This document shows, one piece after another, positions 50,032-58,079 of a stretch of 64,000 nucleotides of DNA; position 1 is the first letter of the stretch, and every line of letters starts with the position of its first letter. Below the pieces are notes generated by a model that saw only the letters and a program-made list of their open reading frames with translations, had not been told where the DNA came from and did not search any database. The translations under genes and the position numbers were made by a program. Location: the NCBI GenBank assembly GCA_019636215.1, contig JAHBXZ010000004.1, positions 186,001 to 250,000 on the forward strand. Direction: 5' to 3'. The DNA comes from Planctomycetota bacterium (GTDB lineage: Bacteria; Planctomycetota; UBA8742; UBA2392).

Positions 50032-51498
50032 ATGTCCGAGCACGACCATTCCAACAAAGAGCGCCTGCAGAAGATTCTTGCCCGGGCGGGCTACGGTTCG
50101 CGTCGCGCCTGCGAAGAATTGATTGTCGAGGGCCGCGTTACGCTGAACGACCAGGTCGTGACGGTGCTGGGCACCCAGGCCGACCCGATGCGCGACACCA
50201 TTACCGTCGATGGCGACCGCGTGACCATGCCCAAGCCGATTTACTGGCTTGTCCACAAGCCCGCAGGGATGTTCTTTTCCGACAGCAACACCGATGACGC
50301 AGTGGCCGCGCTGGTGGGCCGGCACGACACGCGGCTGCTGGTTGCGGGGCGCCTGGACCGCCTGAGTTCCGGTGTGCTGCTGGTGACCAACGACGGGCGC
50401 ATGGCCAACGTGCTGACCCACCCGCGCTATCGCGTGCCCAAGACCTATCGCATTGTGGTCAAGAACGAGGCCCGGCCCGAAACGCTGCGCACCATTGAGC
50501 GTGCGCTGTACTACGCCTGCAATGGCGGCAAGTTTGAGCGCCTGAAGGTGATCGAGCGTTCTGCCGGGCGCGCGATTGTGCAGCTGGTGGCCTATGAGGG
50601 ACTGCCGCCTTCCCTGCGCGACATCTTTTTGAAGTACGGCCTGCCCGTGAAGCACATTGAGCGACTGCGCGTGGGGCCGCTTGAACTGGGGCACCTGGCG
50701 GCCGGCCAGAGCCACCGCCTGCGCGGCGATGAGGTGACCAGCCTGGCGCAGTACGTGGCCGAGGCCGAGGCCGGCCAGCTGGACTACGAGGGCGAGCTTG
50801 TGACGCCCGAGCGCTTCGACCGGTCCAGCCCGATGGTTGAATTCCAGCGAAAGAAAAGCGGCGCGCGCGGGACTAGTGGTGGCCAGAAAGAAGTTGCTTC
50901 GCGAGTTCGAGAGGATCGCCCGGGCGGACATCGCCCGCGGCGCAGCGACAGTTTCAGGCAGGAACGCGGTGATGATCGTGACCGTCCGCCGCGCAGGGAG
51001 TTCGGCGACAGGCCGCCACGAGGCGACCGTCCGCCGCGCAGGGAGTTCGGCGACAGGCCGCCACGAGGCGACCGTCCGCCGCGCAGAGAGTTCGGTGACC
51101 GTCCGCCACGAGGCGACCGTCCGCCGCGCAGGGAGTTCGGAGATCGGCCGCCACGAGGCGACCGTCCGCCGCGCAGAGAGTTTGGTGACAGGCCGCCACG
51201 AGGCGACCGTCCGCCGCGCAAAGAGTTCGGTGATCGGCCGCCACGAGGCGACAGGCCGCCGCGCAAAGAGTTCGGTGATCGGCCGCCGCGAGGTGACAGA
51301 CCGCCGCGCAGGGAGTTTGGCGACAGGCCGCCACGGGGTGACAGACCGCCGCGCAAAGAGTTCGGTGACCGGCCGCCACGAGGCGACAGGCCACCGCGCG
51401 GGGATCGTGGCCCCAGGCGTGGCCCAGGCGGGCCGGGCCGGGGTGGGCCACGAGGTGGTAAGGGTGGCGGGCGAGGTGGCCCGCGTGGCAAGCGCTAA
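50032..51498 (+). CDS. Pseudouridine synthase (RsuA/RluB-type) with 15-residue repeat tail
   Basis: 488 residues. An S4 RNA-binding domain (about 9-65: ERLQKILARAGYGSRRACEE) and the catalytic core with GRLDRLSSGVLLVTNDG (Asp in the GRLD motif, about 103-119) are complete. From residue about 255 a tail of low complexity starts. Nine tandem copies of a 15-residue unit rich in R, D, P, G and E (RPPRREFGDRPPRGD) occupy about 317-451, then a Gly/Arg end. Arg-rich tails of this kind often bind RNA. The enzyme isomerises uridine in rRNA; the exact site is not predictable. A long frame on the opposite strand is an artefact of the tail. Confidence 0.92.
   Translation: MSEHDHSNKERLQKILARAGYGSRRACEELIVEGRVTLNDQVVTVLGTQADPMRDTITVDGDRVTMPKPIYWLVHKPAGMFFSDSNTDDAVAALVGRHDTRLLVAGRLDRLSSGVLLVTNDGRMANVLTHPRYRVPKTYRIVVKNEARPETLRTIERALYYACNGGKFERLKVIERSAGRAIVQLVAYEGLPPSLRDIFLKYGLPVKHIERLRVGPLELGHLAAGQSHRLRGDEVTSLAQYVAEAEAGQLDYEGELVTPERFDRSSPMVEFQRKKSGARGTSGGQKEVASRVREDRPGGHRPRRSDSFRQERGDDRDRPPRREFGDRPPRGDRPPRREFGDRPPRGDRPPRREFGDRPPRGDRPPRREFGDRPPRGDRPPRREFGDRPPRGDRPPRKEFGDRPPRGDRPPRKEFGDRPPRGDRPPRREFGDRPPRGDRPPRKEFGDRPPRGDRPPRGDRGPRRGPGGPGRGGPRGGKGGGRGGPRGKR
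50980..51384. repeat. 45-bp tandem repeats (nine copies) in the pseudouridine synthase gene
   Basis: The unit is 45 bp and starts at GACCGTCCGCC (50980). Copies differ mainly at Arg/Lys and Gly/Arg codons. The period equals that of the lipoprotein repeat at 40703 but the sequence is unrelated. Copy-number change keeps the frame. Confidence 0.9.
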
Positions 51499-51523
51499 CT
51501 GATTCACGGTACGGAGGCTCAAC

Positions 51524-52996
51524 ATGACACGTGCACTGATTGCGACTATCGCGATAGCCCTGATTGGCGCTGCCACGCTTTCCGCGCAGGCTGACCCCAA
51601 GGCCGCGGCCTTGCGCGACCTGTTGAAGAAACACGGCGGCAAGGTCGTGGTTCTGAGCTGGTCAACACGCACCAACGCCATGGGCCAGAACCTGGATTCC
51701 ACCAGCAGCACCTGCGCCGTGCTGTGCGGCGAGCGCGGCCTGTTTGTGGCCAGCAACCAGCCGTTTGCGACCAATGTAAGCGGCATGGCGAACATGTTCG
51801 GTGGCGGGGGCGGGGGCCGCGGCGGCAGCAGCGGGCCCACGAACTTCCGCGTGCGCACCCAAAGCGGCATCGAGTTCGATGCCGTGCAGGCGCTGGAGCA
51901 CAAGGATGAAAACCTGCGCTACTTCGGCGCAAAGCTGGAAGACGGCATGGAGCTCGGGGGCGTTTCGTTCCCGGAAAGAGTCGAAGTGCCCGCCCTGGGT
52001 GAAGAAGTGGTGATCATTGGCGCGCACGACGCAACACTGAACTATGCGCGGTTCTTCCGCCTTGCGCGACTGAACGCGATCATTGAGGACGGAAAGTACT
52101 ACGGGCTGGATGGCAGTGTTCAGGACTGCCTGGGCGCGCTGGTCATGACCCTGGACGGCAAGCTGCTTGGTATTGTCGGCCAGAAGGCTGCGCCGGTGGG
52201 CCAAAGCCAGGACCCCACGGGGTTCGGCCGCATGCTGGGCGGCATCAGCGACCCGGCCAAGATGCTGGGCAATCGCGTGCTGATGACGCCGGCCGCATTC
52301 GCCGCCGGGCAGAAAGAGGCCCAGGCCAAGGTGAAGGACCCCGAGTTCGGCAAGGGAGAGCCCGGCGCAGACCAACCCGCGCAACCCTCACAACCGAACC
52401 CGCCGGCTCGCGCCGCAGGATTCGAGTCGCAGGTGGTCTCTGCCCGTCGTCGCGAAGCAACCAAGGACATCTGGGTCGTGATCGACTGCAAGGGCAAGGA
52501 ACCGCCCGCCAAGGGCAGCGACGTCGCGGTGCTGGATGCCGAGGGCAAAGAAGTGTGCCGCGTGAAGATCAGCGAGCATTACAAAGACATGGTCGACCCC
52601 GAGGGCGGCATTGACCAGGTTGCCGGCGCGGTGGCAGACCCCGACGGCAAGTTCAAGATTGAAAAGGGCTTCAAGGTGCGCACACCGGCCCCGGTGAACC
52701 GCAACTTCCGCGGCATTGACCGGTTCATGAAGGTGGGCGAAGACGTGCTGGGCGACCAGTACGCCGGCGCCAAGGTGGGCTTTCTGGTCAGCACCAACCC
52801 GGCCAAGGATTCGCCGGCCAGGACTGCCGGGCTCAAGAGCGGCGACGTCATCATCAAGGTCGGTGCCACCGACATCAAGGCTGACCATACCATGGACGAC
52901 TTCTGGAACCTGCTCAACGGTGCCAGCGGCGAAGTGACACTGACCATCGTGCGCCGTGGCGGCGAGAAAGTTGAAGTGAAGGTCGCGGCCAACTGA
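51524..52996 (+). CDS. Secreted trypsin-fold-like protein with C-terminal PDZ domain
   Basis: 490 residues from an ATG with a GGAGG ribosome site. A signal peptide (about 1-22) is followed by a domain of about 220 residues resembling the HtrA-type protease fold (VVVLSWSTRT..., the ALGEEVVIIG strand and LDGKLLGIVG strands). The expected GNSGG catalytic serine block is replaced by GSVQDCLGALVMT, so it is probably not an active serine protease. A linker rich in Pro/Gly follows, then a PDZ domain at the end (VGFLVSTNPAKDSPARTAGLKSGDVIIKVG). It lies next to the two charged secreted proteins. Confidence 0.65.
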   Translation: MTRALIATIAIALIGAATLSAQADPKAAALRDLLKKHGGKVVVLSWSTRTNAMGQNLDSTSSTCAVLCGERGLFVASNQPFATNVSGMANMFGGGGGGRGGSSGPTNFRVRTQSGIEFDAVQALEHKDENLRYFGAKLEDGMELGGVSFPERVEVPALGEEVVIIGAHDATLNYARFFRLARLNAIIEDGKYYGLDGSVQDCLGALVMTLDGKLLGIVGQKAAPVGQSQDPTGFGRMLGGISDPAKMLGNRVLMTPAAFAAGQKEAQAKVKDPEFGKGEPGADQPAQPSQPNPPARAAGFESQVVSARRREATKDIWVVIDCKGKEPPAKGSDVAVLDAEGKEVCRVKISEHYKDMVDPEGGIDQVAGAVADPDGKFKIEKGFKVRTPAPVNRNFRGIDRFMKVGEDVLGDQYAGAKVGFLVSTNPAKDSPARTAGLKSGDVIIKVGATDIKADHTMDDFWNLLNGASGEVTLTIVRRGGEKVEVKVAAN

Positions 52997-53011
52997 CGCG
53001 CAGCATTGTGC

Positions 53012-53048
53012 AAACAACAGGCGCGGGCAATGCCCGCGCCTGTTGTTT
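53012..53048. terminator. Intrinsic terminator between convergent genes
   Basis: A 17-bp perfect stem (AAACAACAGGCGCGGGC and its complement) with loop AAT, starting 16 bp after the PDZ-protein stop. A T-rich end (TTTTATC) follows on the plus strand. It probably also serves the convergent gene, whose stop is at 53060. Confidence 0.9.
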
Positions 53049-53059
53049 TATCTGGTGAA

Positions 53060-53797
53060 TCAGCCCTTGTCGTCTTCACCCTTGGGTGCGGCCTTGGGCT
53101 GCTTCTTTTCGTCCTCGGCCTTCTTCGCCGCTTCGTTTTCTTTGGCCTCGTAGTGCAGGTCGGTCGCGGTCTTGGTGCGCAGTTCCTCAGAGGCCTTCTT
53201 CCACTGCTTGGCCTGGTCTTCTGTCAGCAGCTTCTGCTTGGCGATCTCTTCGTCATTCTTGTCCCAGATGGCCTTCAGTTTCTCCTGGTGCTCCTTCCTG
53301 GCGGAGGCCTTCTTTTCATCGGTGTCGGCCTTTTTGTAGACGGGCGCGTAGCGCTTGTCTTCTTTCTCGGTGGCCTCCCAGGCCTCGCGCACCAGCTTCT
53401 TGAACGCCTCGCGCTTGGTCTTGTCGGTCAGCTTCAGCATGTCCATGACTTCGTCGATGGTGCTGTCCTTTTCGGCGCGCGGTGTGGTTTCGCCGGGTTC
53501 CGGTATGGCGTCGTCGCCGTCTTCGGGCAGGGCGACATCGGGGCCAACGGCTGCGCCTTCATCCTTTTTCTCGCGGGCTTCGCGCGCTTCCTTGGCGGCC
53601 TCGCGCTTGGCGTCGGCTTCGCTCTCGTTCTGGGCACGGTTGGCCTTGCGGGCGTTGTTCTGGGCTTCCTTGGCGGCCTCGTTGGCGCCCTTCTTGAGGC
53701 TGTTGCGTGACTTGGCGGGGCCGCGTCCGATACCCTGGGCGGACAGACCGGCTGCCAGCGCGAGGCACACAACAAACAGGGCGAAAGTGCGCGTCAT
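53060..53797 (-). CDS. Secreted Lys/Glu-rich helical protein, paralogue of 55024-55779
   Basis: 245 residues. A signal peptide (about 1-21, GLSAQ) and a highly charged helical body with long Lys/Glu/Ala runs. The block TKREAFKKLVREAWEATEKEDKRYAPVYKK... EHQEKLKAIWD... WKKASEELRTKTATDLHYEA aligns with the same block in the protein at 55024-55779, so they are paralogues. No enzyme motif is seen. It may be a periplasmic chaperone or an envelope-binding protein. The stop lies in a shared hairpin terminator. Confidence 0.65.
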   Translation of the reverse strand: MTRTFALFVVCLALAAGLSAQGIGRGPAKSRNSLKKGANEAAKEAQNNARKANRAQNESEADAKREAAKEAREAREKKDEGAAVGPDVALPEDGDDAIPEPGETTPRAEKDSTIDEVMDMLKLTDKTKREAFKKLVREAWEATEKEDKRYAPVYKKADTDEKKASARKEHQEKLKAIWDKNDEEIAKQKLLTEDQAKQWKKASEELRTKTATDLHYEAKENEAAKKAEDEKKQPKAAPKGEDDKG

Positions 53798-53852
53798 GGC
53801 GTCTCCTTGAGTACAGGCATATCACCCCGCCCGGCCAGGCAGGTGTCGCAAA

Positions 53853-54962
53853 TTAGTGGCCGGCAGGGTCGTAGGCCTTGCGCCCGCCTCGGCCGATGTG
53901 GTCGGAGCTTCCCGCGCCCGCCAGCAGCGCCGAAGCCAGGGCTACCGCCCGTTCAGCCAGTTCGGCTGCGCCATCGCGCAGGCCCTTGCTGCGCTTGAGT
54001 GCCAGCACGTTTTCTTCCATGTCTTCGGCGGTCCAGCCGCGCGAATGGGCAATGAACGGAAACTGCGGAAACACGCAGCCGACCTCGCTGAAGAAGGTCA
54101 GCATCTGGCCTGCCACGCCCTGAACGTTGTCCTGGCCGCCAATGATGATGAAGCCGGCCACCTTGTTGCGCAGCAGGACTCGGTCAGCGATGGTTACCTG
54201 GTTCTGGATGCAGTTCATGCGCTCGATCATCTTGTAGTACAACGAACTGGCGCTGCCCCAGCGAATCGGGGTGGCCAGCAGGATCACGTCAGCCCAGTGC
54301 ACAAATGCGTCGTACACGCGATCCAGCTCGTCCTTGGGGTCCATCTGGGTGATGCTGCAGGGCCAGGTGCAGGCGTGTGCGGCCTTGGAATAGAAGCCCT
54401 CACAGGCCTTGAACTTGAGTTCGTTCAGCTTGATCAGTCGGGTCTGCGCGCCGGCGGCCGCGGCGTGGTCCAGCGCGTGCTGCAGCAGAGTTTCACTACC
54501 CGAATAGCGCGGGTGCCTGGGTGTCATTACAGTGGTGGAGATGCCTGCCACGCGCACCGGCCCGGGTTCGCGCTTGATGGGGCGGACCAGCGGGTGCGGG
54601 TCGTGCGGTACTTTGTTGCGCCTGGTGGCGGGCTTTGCGCTGATGAACAGGTTGCCGCTTTCCTCTTTGAGCGCATAACTGGGCACCTTATCGGCTTCAA
54701 AGCCGGGTTCGCCCTCGCCGGTAGCGAAGTGGAACTTCCAATAGTGCCAGGGGCAGGTCAGGTACTCGCCGTCCAACTCGCCTTCCCCCAGCGGCCCGCC
54801 CACATGGTTGCAAACGTTGCTCACGGCGCCAAAGCGGCCGTTGACGAACGACAGCACAACGGGTTGGCCGCCAACGTCCAGCATGCGGCGCGCTGGAGAC
54901 TTCAGGGCATCGGCGCTGCCAAGGTCGATCCAGTCTTCGGGCATGGACCGCAGTGTAGCCAT
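53853..54962 (-). CDS. Rieske [2Fe-2S] / NADPH-FMN reductase fusion protein
   Basis: 369 residues. The N-terminal Rieske domain has both ligand pairs, CNHVGGPL (about 51-58) and CPWHYWKF (about 70-77), spaced as in ferredoxin-like Rieske proteins. A linker (about 110-125) leads to a flavodoxin/NADPH-dependent FMN-reductase domain (VAGISTTVMTPRHPRYSGSETLLQHAL and VILLATPIRWGSASSLYYKMIERM). Such a fusion can pass electrons from a flavin to a [2Fe-2S] cluster. No signal peptide is seen. The start could be 54962 or the second ATG 54944; neither has a clear ribosome site. Confidence 0.85.
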   Translation of the reverse strand: MATLRSMPEDWIDLGSADALKSPARRMLDVGGQPVVLSFVNGRFGAVSNVCNHVGGPLGEGELDGEYLTCPWHYWKFHFATGEGEPGFEADKVPSYALKEESGNLFISAKPATRRNKVPHDPHPLVRPIKREPGPVRVAGISTTVMTPRHPRYSGSETLLQHALDHAAAAGAQTRLIKLNELKFKACEGFYSKAAHACTWPCSITQMDPKDELDRVYDAFVHWADVILLATPIRWGSASSLYYKMIERMNCIQNQVTIADRVLLRNKVAGFIIIGGQDNVQGVAGQMLTFFSEVGCVFPQFPFIAHSRGWTAEDMEENVLALKRSKGLRDGAAELAERAVALASALLAGAGSSDHIGRGGRKAYDPAGH

Positions 54963-54979
54963 GAACCGCGCCCAACGAA

Positions 54980-55003
54980 ACCGGGCCCCTTGCGGGGCCC
55001 GGT
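54980..55003 (-). terminator. Intrinsic terminator after the charged secreted protein gene
   Basis: A 10-bp perfect stem ACCGGGCCCC/GGGGCCCGGT with a 4-nt loop, followed on the minus strand by TTTCGTT. It ends the transcript of the gene at 55024-55779. Confidence 0.8.
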
Positions 55004-55023
55004 CGGCTGAAATGCGGGGGGCA

Positions 55024-55779
55024 CTACTTGTCGGCGTCTTCTTTCTTTTCTTTCTTTTCCTTCGGCTCTTCCGAGCCTCCGCCCTGCTGGCCCTTGGCCC
55101 ACTTGGCGGCCGTTTCGCGAAGTTCCTGGATCTTGCGGGCGCGGATTTCGTCCTGGCGCGCGGACTTGTCGGTGGCGGTTTCCTTGCGCAGGTCTGCCGA
55201 GTTCTTCTTCCAGTCTTCCAGCTTGGTTTCGTCCAGCACTTCCTTCTTCTTCATTTCGGCGTCGCTGTCTTCCCAGACCTTGCCGAGTTTTTCCTGGTGC
55301 TTCTTGGATTCGTCGGCCAGCTTCTTTTCATCCGAGGCCACAGCCTTGCGAACCGGCGACCAGCGCTTGTCTTCGCGCTCACTGTCGTCCCAGGCCTTCT
55401 TGGCGATCTTCTTGAATGCCGTGCGGATCTTCTTGTCTTCAAGACCCAGCTTGTCGGCCTCTTTCTCAAGGCGCTCGTCTTTGGCTTTGTCATCAACAGA
55501 CTGGCCGGGCAGTACGCGTTCTTCCGTGCCGTCTTCGCCCCAGCCCAATTTGTCGATCTGTTCCTTTTCCCAGTTGCCGCCGCCCTGGCCGGGTGCGCCG
55601 CCCTGCTGGCCGCCGCCCTGACCCTGCTGGCCACCTTGGCCTTGCTTGCCGGCGCCGGGCCAACCGCCCTTGCCGCCGCCTCCGCCACCGCCAGGCCCAC
55701 CGCCGCCACCCTGGGCGAAGGCTGCACCGGCAAAAGTCAATGTCAGCGCGAGAGCGCCAATCGTCAAAAGATTCCGCAT
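55024..55779 (-). CDS. Secreted Gly/Lys/Glu-rich helical protein, paralogue of 53060-53797
   Basis: 251 residues from ATG 55779; the GTG at 55794 is less likely because AGGA sits about 9 nt before the ATG. A signal peptide (ending GAAFAQ), a Gly/Gln-rich linker (about 25-75), then the Lys/Glu-rich body shared with the protein at 53060 (AFKKIAKKAWDDSEREDKRWSPVRK... KHQEKLGKVWEDSD... WKKNSADLRKETATDK). Paralogous genes on one strand with a Rieske fusion gene between them suggest a small envelope-associated cluster. The function is unknown. Confidence 0.65.
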   Translation of the reverse strand: MRNLLTIGALALTLTFAGAAFAQGGGGGPGGGGGGGKGGWPGAGKQGQGGQQGQGGGQQGGAPGQGGGNWEKEQIDKLGWGEDGTEERVLPGQSVDDKAKDERLEKEADKLGLEDKKIRTAFKKIAKKAWDDSEREDKRWSPVRKAVASDEKKLADESKKHQEKLGKVWEDSDAEMKKKEVLDETKLEDWKKNSADLRKETATDKSARQDEIRARKIQELRETAAKWAKGQQGGGSEEPKEKKEKKEDADK

Positions 55780-55941
55780 TTGAGTTGTCCTCACTTCGGC
55801 TTGGCGTCGAAAGGTGTGCTTACGATATAGTGCGCTGGCGGGGGTTTCCCTTTCCCGGAATCCGCGCCAGCAACCACCATAATGCCGCCGAATGGCAAAT
55901 TCGGTGCATAATTACAAAGCTATTGGCAGCAAGGGCTTGCA

Positions 55942-56175
55942 ATGAGTACGCCGCACAAGTCAGGGGTCAAGCTGGTGACTGCCGGCCTGGCATTGGTGAT
56001 TGTGTCGGTTCTGGTGGTGGTTTTCGCCCCAGGAACCACCGGAGAGTTCCCCTGGGGCATTCACCTGGTGACCATTCCGGGTGTCTGTCTGCTGGGGGTT
56101 GTGATTGGCTGGTTCATGCGCGACAAACAGGCCGCCGAAGACCGTGCCCGCGCCGAGATCGAAAGAAAACCCTGA
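55942..56175 (+). CDS. Small two-TM membrane protein
   Basis: 77 residues with two hydrophobic segments (about 9-29 and 42-60) and a charged C-terminal tail (RDKQAAEDRARAEIERKP). No family is recognised. The next gene starts at the base after its stop codon, so the two are in one operon. An AAGGGC stretch precedes the ATG as a modest ribosome site. Confidence 0.6.
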   Translation: MSTPHKSGVKLVTAGLALVIVSVLVVVFAPGTTGEFPWGIHLVTIPGVCLLGVVIGWFMRDKQAAEDRARAEIERKP

Positions 56176-56910
56176 ATGCGCCAGACACTGCTGGAAATGG
56201 GCGGGCTTGCCACCCGCGTTGTCGATGACCTGCCCGAGGGTTCGCAGCCGAAACTGGCAGTGATCCTCTGCCACGGGTTTGGGGCCTCGCAGACCGACCT
56301 GGTTGCTCTGGGCGCTGAGATTCTTGAATCATCGGAGAAACTTCCTGCCTGCGCGCGCTTCTACTTTCCGGGCGGGCCGCTGGACCTTTCCGCCTGGGGC
56401 ATGTACGGAGCGGCTGCCTGGTGGATGTTTGATTTTGAGGCTATCCAGCGCGCCATGGCCGAGGGCGGGTTTCGTGCCCGCATGCGCAACGAGCGCCCGG
56501 AGGGCATTGAGCAGGCACGGCAGTCGCTGCTGCAGTTGATCGAACAGGTCTGCAAGGATACCGGGCTGGGGCTCGACCGCGTTGTACTGGGTGGATTCAG
56601 CCAGGGTTCGATGCTGACAGTCGACGTTGCCATGCAGCTTGCGCAGAGCCCGGCCGCGTTGATTGCCTGGTCTGGCACGCTGATGAATGAAGAAGAGTGG
56701 CGTGGCCTGGCACCCCGTCGCAAAGGGCTGAAAGTTCTGCAAAGCCACGGGCGGCAGGACCAGATTTTGCCCTACGAGTGGGCCGAACACCTGCGCGACT
56801 TCCTGACACAGGGCGGGCTGGAGGTGCAGTTCATGCCGTTTGATGGGCCGCACACGATATCGTTGCCGGCACTTCAGGCCACGATTCGTCTGCTGGAAGA
56901 CCTGTGCTGA
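56176..56910 (+). CDS. Phospholipase/carboxylesterase (alpha/beta-hydrolase)
   Basis: 244 residues. The catalytic serine is in GFSQGSM (about 138-144), the acid in the SHGRQDQILP segment and the histidine in FDGPHTI near the end, in the order expected for acyl-protein thioesterase-like esterases. The oxyanion HGFGAS segment (about 34-39) is present. No signal peptide: cytoplasmic. It directly follows the small membrane protein (start abuts the stop). The substrate is unknown; the family hydrolyses acyl esters or thioesters. Confidence 0.88.
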   Translation: MRQTLLEMGGLATRVVDDLPEGSQPKLAVILCHGFGASQTDLVALGAEILESSEKLPACARFYFPGGPLDLSAWGMYGAAAWWMFDFEAIQRAMAEGGFRARMRNERPEGIEQARQSLLQLIEQVCKDTGLGLDRVVLGGFSQGSMLTVDVAMQLAQSPAALIAWSGTLMNEEEWRGLAPRRKGLKVLQSHGRQDQILPYEWAEHLRDFLTQGGLEVQFMPFDGPHTISLPALQATIRLLEDLC

Positions 56911-56957
56911 CGCGGCACCCAAGCCATAATGGCACGGCCTTTCGCACCTGAGCAAAC

Positions 56958-58079
56958 ATGGCAACAGCATTTGACCTGCGGCCACTGAACTTCGGCGACC
57001 ACCTCAGCCGCGGGTTTGCGCTGTTCCTGCGGCGCTGGGTGCGTATCGCGCAATGGTACGCGCTGACGTTTCTGCTGCCGATGACGCTGGTTGTGCTGGC
57101 GATGCACGTGTTGATTCAGCCCTACGACTGGATGGCAGCCCACCAGGCCGAGCCATCCGTGCTTGCTGCCAGCAAGTATTCGGCCTACTACTGGCTGCTG
57201 CGGTTGATCAGCCTGGCGTTCTCACAGTGGCTGGCGGCAGCGGGTGTGCTGTACATGACAAGCCGCATGTACGTGGGCGACGAGCCCGGCCTGGCCGAAA
57301 CCGCCCGGGCGGTGTTCAAGCGGGCCGGTCATCTGACGGGCACGACGCTTGTTCACCTTCTGGCACTGTCGGCGATTTTGCTGGTCACCTTTGGCCCGGC
57401 GCTGCTGATGGCCGAAAGCGGACGAAGGTCTGATGTAGTGTGGGCCTGGGTCGTGGGCGTCTGCTGCAGTGCCCCGGCGGCCATGGTGCTTGCCCTGCTG
57501 TACTTGGGGCGATTCGGGCTGAACCTGCCTTGCGTGATGCTGGATGACGCCGATGCCGCATCGGCCTTCACGCGCAGCGCGATGCTGACCAAGGGCCTGC
57601 GCCTGCGCCTGGGCATGCTGTTTCTGGTGCTGATGTTCCTGACCGGGGTGCCGGGACTTTGGTTCCTGCTGGATGTTCCCGGGGCAGTCGGCCGCGCATT
57701 GCTGCACAGCGCAAGCTGGCCGCTGGCCGGGGACCTGCTGTCGGTTGCATGGCAGGGCCTGCTGGGGCCGGTACTGTGGCTTCCGATTGTCGCGTACTAC
57801 TTTGACCAGCGCAGCCGCAAGGAGGGTTACGACCTTGCGGTAATGGCCCGCAACTTCGGCATTGAAGAAGCCGACCTGTTGCGCCATTCGATGAACAGCG
57901 ACCTCGGTTACACGCCCAAGGGCTTCACCGGCCAGCGCGGCGTAAGACCCTTGCCCGTCGCCCAGCCGGTCATGGCGGGTGCACCACAGTTCAGCCAGCG
58001 GCCCCCATGGCCGCAGCCCGCCGTGCAAGCTGCCCGACCCCGGGTGTTTCGTCCGCCACCGCGCCGGGGAATGCCATGA
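56958..58079 (+). CDS. Polytopic membrane protein, first gene of a DUF4129-DUF4350-MoxR operon
   Basis: 373 residues with about six TM helices (the first near 32-52), ending in a soluble tail (about 330-373) rich in Pro. Pattern and length resemble the glycerophosphodiesterase-like membrane domain/DUF4013-type proteins that co-occur with DUF4129. No catalytic motif is visible. It overlaps the next gene by 4 nt (ATGA), so it is translationally coupled to it, and the whole set to 61172 is an operon. Confidence 0.7.
   Translation: MATAFDLRPLNFGDHLSRGFALFLRRWVRIAQWYALTFLLPMTLVVLAMHVLIQPYDWMAAHQAEPSVLAASKYSAYYWLLRLISLAFSQWLAAAGVLYMTSRMYVGDEPGLAETARAVFKRAGHLTGTTLVHLLALSAILLVTFGPALLMAESGRRSDVVWAWVVGVCCSAPAAMVLALLYLGRFGLNLPCVMLDDADAASAFTRSAMLTKGLRLRLGMLFLVLMFLTGVPGLWFLLDVPGAVGRALLHSASWPLAGDLLSVAWQGLLGPVLWLPIVAYYFDQRSRKEGYDLAVMARNFGIEEADLLRHSMNSDLGYTPKGFTGQRGVRPLPVAQPVMAGAPQFSQRPPWPQPAVQAARPRVFRPPPRRGMP

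Noticed and set aside
49792..51903. A 703-codon open frame on the minus strand opposite the pseudouridine synthase
   Set aside because: It is the complement of the repeat tail and of the enzyme gene; the translation is a Pro/Arg/Val-rich repeat without domain features, while the plus strand encodes a complete enzyme.
51524..52996. An active HtrA-type serine protease
   Set aside because: The GNSGG catalytic block is absent (GSVQDCLGALV in its place), so it was called a protease-fold-like PDZ protein instead.
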